NCBI GenBank assembly: GCA_017960525.1
Contig: JAGCZA010000117.1
Location: 1-44,475 of the forward strand
Source: Prevotella sp.
Lineage (GTDB): Bacteria > Bacteroidota > Bacteroidia > Bacteroidales > Bacteroidaceae
Reading direction: 5' to 3'
Length of the DNA: 44,475 bases
A model generated the notes under the pieces. That model was not told where the DNA came from and ran no database searches. It was given only the letters and a program-made list of their open reading frames with translations. Position numbers and translations under genes: made by a program. Positions 22,980 through 30,130 of the stretch are shown piece by piece; position 1 is the first letter of the stretch; each line of letters starts with the position of its first letter.

Positions 22980-25028
22980 ATGAAAAAGTATTTGATGATG
23001 GGAGCAGCCGCAATGACACTTTGCGCCACATTTACCAGCTGCTCTAAGGAGAAAGATGTGTACGATCCCGCTCTTGCAAAGCAACAGATTATCGAGAACT
23101 ACAATGAGGCTTTTGTAGAGACATTCGGACAGCCCGCACCCGACCAGAGTTGGGGCTTCGGCTCTTCATCCGCAGGCAGCCGTATGACACGTTCCATTAC
23201 TGTGAACGGTGATGTTTACGACAAGTTCCCCTCAACAGAGGAAGTTGCCGCCAATTTCCCAACGGCCATTCCTGAAGACGCAGTCGAAGTGGCTGATCTG
23301 GAGACAAAATATAAGGGAACCAAGGTACAGACAGAGTACGGTGAAGCAACGTTGTGGGATCTCTATGCCATCTATGACAAAGTGATTGTGGAAGGCTTCA
23401 ATTTGAAGATTACTCAGGCTGGCGTTACAGAGTTAGGAGGCAGTAAAAACAATGCCTCATACGACCAAGCTACAAATAGTACCATTGCCCATCCTTACAA
23501 TGTCTATGTAAATGTGGACGGCAACGTAACTATCAGACGAAATGGCTCTACTCATTTCAATCTTTACGTCTTACAGGGTAACGTAACTTTGGAGGAAAAC
23601 TACGGCGAGCAGGCTGGCCTCATTTCCGTTGCTTCTGGTGCTACGGTGACCGACCAGCGCAACAGCATTGCCGCCAACCAGGGTGTGAAGATTTTCAACC
23701 GTGGTACTTTCAACGCTACCAACCCCAGCAATTATGACATTGGCAACTTCTGTACTTTCTACAACGAGGGTAAGTTCACCGCTACTGGTGCCCTGACTTA
23801 TTCTCCTGGCATGGCCAACACGTCATATTTCATGAACTTAGGCGACGAGGCTGAGGTCACCGCTCCGCAAATGACCCTGAACAGTGCCGGTAATTTCTTC
23901 AACAGTGGTAAGGTAAACATCGCTGGTGAAACAAATGTTACACAAAAAGATATTTATTGGGTTAATGCAGGTCACTACACTACTGGTACTATAGAGTTCA
24001 GTGCCTGGAACTCAACGTTCTACAACTATTGCCAACTGATTGTCAAGGGCAAAGCCCACATGTTTGACGGCCAGTTCAACCTGATGGAGGACAGCTACAC
24101 CGAGGCTGGCTCTGCTGAGATGGACAACTTCATTGTGAATATGGGCTCGAACACGGGTATGTACATCAAGGGCAATCTCAGATTGTTGGGTCAGGGCGAT
24201 GCCACCTATCAGGGCTTCCGCACCGAGGGTACCAACGACTACCTGCTGATTGACGGCAAGGCCATTGTGGATTGTCACAGATATACATTCTCTATCTCCA
24301 GCGGCATCACCTATAGCATCAATGGTATTGATATTGTCAGAGGAGAAGAAGTCGTAACAGAGCAACAACTCCAGGAAGAACAGAGTGGTGATCTGCCTGT
24401 CCTCGACATCAAAGGAACTGAGTGCCCTTATGGCAAGCTGACCGTTACGCCTAACACCAACACCTGTGGTGCCACATGGACGATTGATGGTTTTGAACCC
24501 ACTCCCAAACTGCGCGTCATAGCTGAGGACCTGAGTGCTTCAGAGGCCAGCGACTTCGACTTCAACGATGTTGTGATGGATGTGGAGTATGTCAATGATT
24601 CTCAGGTGAAGATCACCCTGCAGGCTGCCGGTGGCACACTGCCTCTGCGCATCAATGGAGATAACAACTGGGAAGTGCACAAGCTGTTTGAAGTCAGCAC
24701 AGGTACCATCGTTAATACCTGCAAGGCCAGCTATTATCATGGAGCACCTTGCGCTTACGGCCTGGAGCCTGTGGAGCTGCTCCTCAATGGCACATTCAGC
24801 AACGACCAGGACACCTTCAACGGTCAGGTGAAAAACATCAAGCTTGAGGTCTACAAGACATACAATGACACTGAGCAATGGATTGAACTCACTGCCAGAA
24901 TTGGTGAACCCGCCAAGAAGGTTGGTGTTCCCACATCATTCCTCTGGGCTGAAGAAGGTAAGAATGTGAACACCGTGTTCAATATGACCGAATGGGTGAA
25001 GGGTGCTGAACTCAAACCGGCAAACTAA
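22980..25028 (+). CDS. Large LruC/DUF4842-domain lipoprotein
   Basis: This encodes 682 residues. The lipobox is CATFTSCSKEK (Cys 21). Residues 35-60 carry the motif NEAFVETFGQPAPDQSWGFG, common at the start of Prevotella surface proteins. A long beta-rich, repeat-like middle (about 110-480) is rich in N, G and T and resembles right-handed parallel repeats (NVTIRRNGSTHFNLYVLQGN). The LruC domain starts near residue 515 (ASDFDFNDVVMDVEYV). It is probably exposed on the cell surface as an adhesin or matrix component, which is inference. A strong terminator follows, then an ECF sigma gene. Confidence 0.78.
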   Translation: MKKYLMMGAAAMTLCATFTSCSKEKDVYDPALAKQQIIENYNEAFVETFGQPAPDQSWGFGSSSAGSRMTRSITVNGDVYDKFPSTEEVAANFPTAIPEDAVEVADLETKYKGTKVQTEYGEATLWDLYAIYDKVIVEGFNLKITQAGVTELGGSKNNASYDQATNSTIAHPYNVYVNVDGNVTIRRNGSTHFNLYVLQGNVTLEENYGEQAGLISVASGATVTDQRNSIAANQGVKIFNRGTFNATNPSNYDIGNFCTFYNEGKFTATGALTYSPGMANTSYFMNLGDEAEVTAPQMTLNSAGNFFNSGKVNIAGETNVTQKDIYWVNAGHYTTGTIEFSAWNSTFYNYCQLIVKGKAHMFDGQFNLMEDSYTEAGSAEMDNFIVNMGSNTGMYIKGNLRLLGQGDATYQGFRTEGTNDYLLIDGKAIVDCHRYTFSISSGITYSINGIDIVRGEEVVTEQQLQEEQSGDLPVLDIKGTECPYGKLTVTPNTNTCGATWTIDGFEPTPKLRVIAEDLSASEASDFDFNDVVMDVEYVNDSQVKITLQAAGGTLPLRINGDNNWEVHKLFEVSTGTIVNTCKASYYHGAPCAYGLEPVELLLNGTFSNDQDTFNGQVKNIKLEVYKTYNDTEQWIELTARIGEPAKKVGVPTSFLWAEEGKNVNTVFNMTEWVKGAELKPAN

Positions 25029-25064
25029 ACAGAAAACATCAAATACTCTACTGAATGTTATTTC

Positions 25065-25098
25065 AAGGGGGGGGTCCATGTGAATGGAGCCCCCCTTT
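25065..25098 (+). terminator. G/C-rich terminator
   Basis: A run of G (25067-25074) followed by TCCAT pairs with ATGGA and a run of C (25090-25095) around a 4-base loop, and is followed by TTT. It lies 37 bases after the LruC gene stop. Confidence 0.75.
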
Positions 25099-25174
25099 CC
25101 ACCAACACTCCACCTGTCAGACTATCATCGGGAAATTGCAGATAATCCCCTTAAAAAAATAATTGCACCAAACT

Positions 25175-25199
25175 GTAACATTTTAGGCCCTCAATCGTC
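25175..25199 (+). promoter_or_regulatory. ECF-type promoter GTAAC-N16-CGTC
   Basis: GTAAC at 25175-25179 and CGTC at 25196-25199 are spaced by 16 bases, the arrangement of ECF sigma-dependent promoters and unlike the TAnnTTTG boxes elsewhere in this window. It lies 17 bases before the ATG of an ECF sigma factor, suggesting autoregulation. Confidence 0.6.
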
Positions 25200-25216
25200 T
25201 TAATATAATAGAGAGG

Positions 25217-25759
25217 ATGAAACAAACCAGTTTTCGCACCGACGTGCTGCCCCTGAAGAACGAAATCTTCCGTGTGGCGCTACGCATCACTCTCAACAGG
25301 GCCGATGCCGAAGACGTGGTGCAGGAGACAATGTTGCGGGTGTGGAACCGGCGCGAGGAATGGCAGGCAATAGAGTCGATGGAGGCGTTCTGCCTCACAA
25401 TCTGCCGAAACTTGGCCCTCGACAAAATGAAACGGGCCGACAACCAAAACGCTTCGCTCGACGGGGACGAAGGGGAACACCACGGCCCGACACTGGCAGA
25501 GATTGCCGACCACTCCTATGCTGCCAACCCTGAAGAACAGGCCGTACAGCGCGACCGTGTGGCACTGGTCAGGAAGCTGATGGAGCAGCTGCCAGAAAAA
25601 CAGCGCACCTGTATGCAGCTGCGCGACGTGGAGGGCAAGCCGTACAAAGAGATTGCCGCCGTGATGGGCATCACCGAGGAACAGGTGAAAGTCAACATCT
25701 TCCGAGCCAGACAGGCCATCAAGAAAAAGTTTAACTTACACGAACAATATGGACTATAA
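25217..25759 (+). CDS. ECF-family RNA polymerase sigma factor
   Basis: This encodes 180 residues. Region 2 (about 15-85) contains ADAEDVVQETMLRVWNRREE and the core-binding LCRNLALDKMKR-type helix. Region 4 (about 120-172) contains LPEKQRTCMQLRDVEGKPYK and a recognition HTH with GITEEQVKVNIFRARQ. Region 3 is absent, as in all ECF factors. The start overlaps nothing upstream and lies behind an ECF-type promoter. The next gene begins 11 bases before its stop, so sigma and partner are translationally coupled. Confidence 0.92.
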   Translation: MKQTSFRTDVLPLKNEIFRVALRITLNRADAEDVVQETMLRVWNRREEWQAIESMEAFCLTICRNLALDKMKRADNQNASLDGDEGEHHGPTLAEIADHSYAANPEEQAVQRDRVALVRKLMEQLPEKQRTCMQLRDVEGKPYKEIAAVMGITEEQVKVNIFRARQAIKKKFNLHEQYGL

Positions 25760-26258
25760 GTACATCGAACAATTGCTGGAACGCTACTTCGAGGCCCAGA
25801 CGACCCTGAAGGAGGAGGAGATGCTGAAAACCTTCTTCAGCCAGCCCGAAGAAGAACTGCCGCAGGCCCTGCAGCAGTACAAGCCGCTGTTCGACGCTTT
25901 TGCCCCCGAGGAAACACTTGGCGACGATTTCGACGAGCGCCTGATGCAACTCACGGAAGATACCGTCCGCGTGAAAGCCCGCACTATCAGCATGGCTGAG
26001 CGCCTCAAGCCCCTGTTGCGCGCCGCTGCTACCGTGGCCATCATCCTCACCCTAAGCAACGCCCTCAACCAGTCGTTCAAGGACACAGGCACCTGGACCG
26101 ACGAGGAGCAGTTTGCCGACTACAAAGCCGCCTTGCGCAACGCAGCACTTGCTGCCGCCAAAGACTCGACGCTGCTCTACAGCGAAGAACTGGTGATGCG
26201 TGGCGACTCCCTGCCCACCGACTCCCTGCGCGGAGCACCCACGGGCTATCTGGAATAG
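25749..26258 (+). CDS. Putative membrane anti-sigma partner
   Basis: This encodes 169 residues and overlaps the sigma gene by 11 bases. The N-terminal cytoplasmic part (YIEQLLERYFEAQTTLKEEE, residues 4-23) resembles the helical start of short Bacteroidota proteins found next to ECF sigmas. One membrane helix lies at about 84-104 (LLRAAATVAIILTLSNAL), then a short outer part of about 65 residues. It has no zinc-binding HxxxCxxC motif, so a zinc anti-sigma is unlikely. The role as sigma inhibitor is inferred from position and topology. Confidence 0.6.
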   Translation: MDYKYIEQLLERYFEAQTTLKEEEMLKTFFSQPEEELPQALQQYKPLFDAFAPEETLGDDFDERLMQLTEDTVRVKARTISMAERLKPLLRAAATVAIILTLSNALNQSFKDTGTWTDEEQFADYKAALRNAALAAAKDSTLLYSEELVMRGDSLPTDSLRGAPTGYLE

Positions 26259-26351
26259 ATATTATTTCTATGCTTTCTCTATAATAACAAAATCATTAGG
26301 TTTAAAACACACGTCAGGCAGAAGCTGTGAAGCCGAGCCAAAGCAATTAAG

Positions 26352-26390
26352 GCGGCCACCACGTCAAGTCGACGGATGGCCGCTCCTTTT
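26352..26390 (+). terminator. Terminator after the sigma/anti-sigma pair
   Basis: GCGGCCA (26352-26358) and TGGCCGC (26377-26383) form a stem, extended inward by CGTC/GACG, followed by TCCTTTT. It closes the sigma operon before the AT-rich island. Confidence 0.65.
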
Positions 26391-26488
26391 GCACCATTCC
26401 CAATAGGGGAAGATTGATTTTCGTCAAGAACAAGGCATTTTTATGCACAAAGTGAACCAAAAGCGATTGGCAACACAGAAAAACGTCG

Positions 26489-26496
26489 TAACTTTG
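26489..26496 (+). promoter_or_regulatory. -7 box (TAACTTTG) of a putative small RNA
   Basis: TAACTTTG is a consensus -7 element with no coding frame downstream before the next terminator at 26740. Transcription would start near 26502. Confidence 0.55.
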
Positions 26497-26502
26497 CATC
26501 GT

Positions 26503-26775
26503 CAAAAGACAAAAGCAAGTACCGCAAGGGCGCGGGAAAGCACATATAGAATGATTGTTTTAGGTTAGTAGTAATATTTATAGTTTTAGGTTTTTAGTTA
26601 TTGGTAAAGGAAAGTTTTCAACTGTAGGGTAACAGGTGGCAGCTGTGAAGCTCCCATTTAAACTTTCAAATTTTTAGTCCTTATGTGGGCTGGAAATTTC
26701 TTTAAGAGAAAAGGATTTTTAGTTAAACATAGGCTTGTAAGTGCTGCGGCTCGTGAGGGTCGCAGTACTCTTTTT
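26503..26775 (+). ncRNA. Structured non-coding RNA candidate (6S-like?)
   Basis: About 270 bases run from a consensus promoter to a terminator (stem AGTGCTGCG/CGCAGTACT, 26740-26769, then CTTTTT). No coding frame is convincing. The 5' segment (AGTACCGC at 26518-26525, AGCAC at 26539-26543) can pair with the terminator region (GTGC at 26741-26744, GCAGTACT), giving long-range closure of the two ends. A second hairpin pairs GGAAAGTTT with AAACTTTC near 26611-26666. End-to-end pairing with a mostly unpaired middle recalls 6S RNA and the Bacteroidales-1 motif, though the length is on the long side. Family assignment is uncertain. Confidence 0.45.
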
Positions 26776-26853
26776 ATGATGCCAAAACATTAATGTTCCC
26801 TCCTGAGAAGCAAAAGGTGATGGTTTCTCCCCTGTCATTGCAGACAAGATTCA

Positions 26854-26929
26854 GAATGAAACCGTGGCACCAGCCCATCGTCCCCTTCCCGGAATGAAAC
26901 CGTGGCACCAGCCCATCGTCCCCTTCCCG
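26854..26929 (+). repeat. Perfect tandem duplication of 38 bp
   Basis: Two identical 38-base copies (26854-26891 and 26892-26929) begin GAATGAAACCGTGGCACCAG and end CCCCTTCCCG. Part of a third start (AATATC) diverges. They are GC-rich compared with the AT-rich surroundings. No coding frame or hairpin explains them. Confidence 0.8.
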
Positions 26930-27032
26930 AATATCGAGCTAAAACTTGCGGAAAAGTGAAGAAAAAGAAAATAAAGTGGACAATAAAGTTAAATCAAGCA
27001 TTATTTTATGTGTGTTTTCAAAATAAATAAGT

Positions 27033-27040
27033 AACTTTGT
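27033..27040 (+). promoter_or_regulatory. -7 box (TAACTTTG) upstream of the nuclease gene
   Basis: TAACTTTG lies 60 bases before the ATG at 27100 in AT-rich sequence. No spaced TTTG box was seen. Confidence 0.5.
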
Positions 27041-28197
27041 AAGCAAATTATAAATAATTTCCAAAAATGGAGAAAGATATTAAATAAGAAGATGAATAAA
27101 TGAAAGAGATTAAAAATAATAACAAGTTACTTGGTTTGCCTGACGGATATGACATTTGGTGCAAAGAGATGATATCATTGATTGAGACTGCAAAATATAA
27201 CGCAGCACTCAACGTCAATACAGAGTTGTTGGCTTTGTATTGGAAGATAGGTTCCGATATTATCAAGAAGCAGGAAGAACAAGGTTGGGGTACACAGGTT
27301 GTAGAACAGTTGTCAAAAGATCTTTCGGCTCGTTTTCCTGATGACAGGGGTTTTTCCTCTCGTAATTTGTGGAACATGAAAAGGTTTGCCAATGCCTATC
27401 CACTTTTTCCAATTCTGCAAGTCCCACTTGCAGAAATTCGAGAAAGGCCAATTTTGCAAGTGGCACTTGCAGAATTTATTGAGGAAAGCAAAGGCATTGT
27501 GCAAGTGCCACTTGCACAAATCACTTGGTATCACCATATATCTCTTTTACCTAAAGTAAAGAATATTGCTGAAAGGGCATTCTACATCATGGCAACAGCA
27601 CACGAAGGCTGGAGCCGCGATGTGATGCTCATGCAGATTGCCAATGGATATATCAATGCAAAAGGCCATTCCGTTAACAATTTTGACAGAACATTGCCAC
27701 CGATACAAAGTGACTTGGCACGATATACCTTCAAGGATCCATATAATTTCAGTTTTCTGGGGACAGTTGCTTTGCAGAATGAACTTGATATAGAAAAGAA
27801 ACTGGCAGAAAGGATTACGGATTTCCTGCTCGAAATGGGGCGTGGCTTTTCTTTTGTTGGCCGTCAATACCATCTTACCGTAGATGGCGATGACTATTAC
27901 ATAGACATTCTAATGTACCACTTGAAATTGCATTGTTATGTAGTGGTCGAGTTGAAAGCGGTTGAGTTCATCCCTGAGTTTGTCAGCAAACTGAATTTCT
28001 ATATATCAGCCGTTGATGAATATGTGAAATCACCAGAAGACAAGCCCACCATAGGACTTCTACTTTGTCGTACCAAGAGCAACACCAAGGCACGTTTCGC
28101 ACTGCGAGGCATTACTCAGTTCACCACGCTGGCCCCCACGAGCGAAACGGGAAATAACATTTTTCATCCCTGCGCTACAAATTCGCCTGAAAATAGT

Positions 28198-28205
28198 TAC
28201 CTTTG
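28198..28205 (+). promoter_or_regulatory. -7 box (TACCTTTG) inside the IS110 left end
   Basis: TACCTTTG is a host-type -7 element 78 bases into the element. Transcription would start near 28211 and cover the candidate bridge RNA and then the transposase. The same 16 bases TACCTTTGCATCGGCA occur on the minus strand at 43262-43277. Confidence 0.5.
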
Positions 28206-28210
28206 CATCG

Positions 28211-28363
28211 GCAAGTAAGTAGGCCATAGAATGCAATGGACTTCCGAGTCCAATACTCAGTTTGGTTCCGTCTGCTCGTAGAGTGATAATTGGTCGTTGG
28301 AGACCTTATAGGAGACTACACATTTTTAGGAGCATCGGACTTGCCGTTTCAAAATTATTCAAT
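28211..28363 (+). ncRNA. Candidate bridge RNA of the IS110 element
   Basis: The region between the internal promoter and the transposase has a perfect hairpin (TGGACT TCCG AGTCCA, 28237-28252). Directly after it comes ACTCAG (28255-28260), the same six bases that end the target-site left flank (28114-28119). TATAGGAG (28307-28314) is identical to the last eight bases of the element (29735-29742). CAATGG-A-CT (28234-28242) is complementary, with one extra base, to the target right flank AG-CCATTG. Matches to both target and donor ends in one short transcript are what a bridge RNA needs. The fold and loop boundaries are not established. Confidence 0.6.
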
Positions 28364-29725
28364 ATGGCACGTAAGGCAGAAAAAGAAAGGACGAAGGATG
28401 GCTTGAAACTGAAGATAGTCAATCCTAATGCTGCAGGCATAGACATCGCCTATGGTGAAATGCAGGTCTGCGTACCCGAGGACCGTGATGGTGAGAACAA
28501 CCGTTGTTTCGGCAGTTTCACATGCGACTATGAGGAGATTGCCTCCTGGCTCAAGGCCTGCGGCATCACCACCGTGGCGATGGAGTCAACCGGCTCCTAC
28601 TGGGTGGGGCTGTACTTCTTCCTTGAGGAGAAGGGGTTTGATGTTCTGCTTGCCAATGCGAAGGACGTGAAGAACGTTTCTGGCAAGAAGACGGACGAGG
28701 CGGATGCCGAGTGGATAATGCTTATGCACAGCTACGGCTTGCTGAAGCCGAGCTTCCATCCCGATGCCGCCGCCCGCAATATCCGTGAGCTTGCCCGCCA
28801 TCGTGACAACATGCTCCGCAGTGCAGGCAAGGAAGTTCAGCACATGCAGAAGTCGCTTGTGCTAATGAACATTAAGGTTGATACCGTTATCAGCGACATT
28901 CTCGGCAAGTCAGGGAAAGCCATCATTGAAGCCATACTGGAGGGTAACCATGACCCGAAGTCGCTTGCCCAGTTGGCAGACCGGCGCTGCAAGGCCAGCA
29001 AGGAAACAATAGAGAAGTCACTTGAAGGCACCTGGGATGCCGTACACCTGTTTGAACTGAAGCAGTCATACGACCTGTACAAGTACATCCATACGCAGAT
29101 TGCAGACTGTGAGGCAGAGATGGACAGAATGCTGAGCAACTATACGGACGGATGCGGCACGGACATGACAGGGTACAAGGCGACAGAGAAGCGTGTGGCA
29201 AAGAAGAACGCCATATCGTTTGATGCGGAAAAGCACGCTTTCTCCATGTGGGGCGTGAATGCGATGGAGATGCCTGGCATGAGCCTCGGAGGACTATCCG
29301 TCCTTATGGGTGAACTCGGGAGCGGCTTCATAGAGAAATTCCCGTCGGCAAAGAGTTTCTGTAGATGGTGCAACCTCGTTCCGAACAATAAAATATCCGG
29401 CGGCAAACTGCTGTCGAGCAAGGTGCCCAAGCTGAAAAACAGGGTTGGACAAGTGTTCAGGTCGTGTGCCAACTCGGTGAAGAGTGCCAAGACTGGCCTT
29501 GGCGTTTATTTCCGCAGGCAGAAGTCAAAAGGCGGGCATCTTCAGGCCATTGTCGCCACAGCGAACAAAATGGCGAGAATATTTTACACCATGGTTGTTA
29601 ACAAAAAGCCATTCGACGAGAGCAAGGTCGGACTTGATGAAAAGACCTTGTTGCAAAGAAAAATCACAATAGCCCAAAGAAGCCTTGAAAAGCTAAATCT
29701 CAGGCTCTCTGTAGCGCAGGGATGA
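28364..29725 (+). CDS. IS110-family transposase
   Basis: The ATG at 28364 gives 453 residues beginning MARKAEKER. Longer frames upstream run through the non-coding left end. The RuvC-like DEDD domain is at the N-terminus: Asp27 in NAAGIDIAYGE, Glu in TVAMESTGSYW, and the Asp pair in KKTDEADAEW. A coiled helical linker follows (about 160-290). The C-terminal transposase_20 domain has the IS110 motif EMPGMSLGGLSVLMGELGSG, LCRW-type FCRWCNLVPNN, and GGKLLSSKVPK with the likely catalytic Ser. These recombinases act with a bridge RNA to join element and target without long duplications. Confidence 0.93.
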   Translation: MARKAEKERTKDGLKLKIVNPNAAGIDIAYGEMQVCVPEDRDGENNRCFGSFTCDYEEIASWLKACGITTVAMESTGSYWVGLYFFLEEKGFDVLLANAKDVKNVSGKKTDEADAEWIMLMHSYGLLKPSFHPDAAARNIRELARHRDNMLRSAGKEVQHMQKSLVLMNIKVDTVISDILGKSGKAIIEAILEGNHDPKSLAQLADRRCKASKETIEKSLEGTWDAVHLFELKQSYDLYKYIHTQIADCEAEMDRMLSNYTDGCGTDMTGYKATEKRVAKKNAISFDAEKHAFSMWGVNAMEMPGMSLGGLSVLMGELGSGFIEKFPSAKSFCRWCNLVPNNKISGGKLLSSKVPKLKNRVGQVFRSCANSVKSAKTGLGVYFRRQKSKGGHLQAIVATANKMARIFYTMVVNKKPFDESKVGLDEKTLLQRKITIAQRSLEKLNLRLSVAQG

Positions 29726-29858
29726 TAAATGTTATATAGGAGCCATTGGGTATAGCACAATATGAGACAGAAAAACTATTTGCAGATGTGGCTTCTGCCT
29801 TACCACAAATCGAGAACCTAGAAAAAGCATTAGAAAAAGAAAACGAGAAAACAGAAAA

Positions 29859-30130
29859 ATGAACGCACGACACATATTAGGCATATCAGGAGGCAAGGAC
29901 AGTACAGCACTCGCCATCTATCTGAAGCAGAAATTCCCGACGTCTAAAATCGTGTACTATAACTCTGATACGAAATGCTAATTGGCCGAAACAGAGGAAC
30001 TGATAAAACGTTTGGAAGCCTATCTGGGAGAAATCAAACGGCTGTAGACTAACGAGCAATTCCTTTTGGAAAGCCAAAAAAAACAAACCAGAACAATAAT
30101 TAGAAATAAAAAAACTATTTTTAATAAATT
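29859..30130 (+). pseudogene. PAPS-reductase-family (DndC-like) gene remnant
   Basis: The ATG at 29859 overlaps the nuclease stop (ATGA). The frame gives MNARHILGISGGKDSTALAI with the SGGKDS PP-loop of the PAPS reductase/ATP-pyrophosphatase family. It hits TAA at 29979-29981 and TAG at 30045-30047, while the sequence between still resembles the family (LAETEELIKRLEAYLGEI). The remaining two thirds of the gene are absent, and the helicase begins at 30131. Family members include DNA phosphorothioation and other defence enzymes as well as sulfur-assimilation enzymes. The neighbours favour defence. Confidence 0.7.

Larger units (their letters stand above)
28120..29742 (+). mobile_element. IS110-family insertion element, complete, with inferred ends
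   Basis: The ends are inferred from the interrupted nuclease gene: flank ...ATTACTCAG ends at 28119 and flank CCATTGGG... resumes at 29743. The dinucleotide AG occurs on both sides (28118-28119 and 29741-29742), so the exact crossover cannot be placed within it. There are no terminal inverted repeats and no longer target duplication, as expected for IS110. The element has a 244-base non-coding left end, the transposase at 28364-29725 and only 17 bases to the right end. This layout (long left, short right) is the IS110-group arrangement that carries a bridge RNA on the left. Confidence 0.88.
27100..29862 (+). pseudogene. YhcG/DUF1016 PD-(D/E)xK nuclease gene split by an IS110 element
   Basis: The 5' part (27100-28119, 340 codons) has the DUF1016 N-terminal domain (residues 15-145), then the C-terminal nuclease domain with DDYYIDILMYHLKLHCYVVV, ELKA and TIGLLLCRTKS. 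At 28119 the frame enters the insertion element. The 3' part (29743-29862, 39 codons and stop) continues exactly where the family should (PLGIAQYETEKLFADVASAL then PQIENLEK). Joined, they give 379 residues, a normal YhcG length. Before interruption this was probably a DNA nuclease of unknown target, often found beside restriction or other defence genes. Residues about 104-140 contain three repeated units encoded by palindromes. The 5' part alone still encodes most of the nuclease motifs (372 residues with an element-derived tail). Confidence 0.85.

Noticed and set aside
26854-26929. CRISPR or attachment-site pair for the 38-bp duplicated block.
   Set aside because: There is no spacer between the copies, and no integrase or second distant copy is seen in the window.
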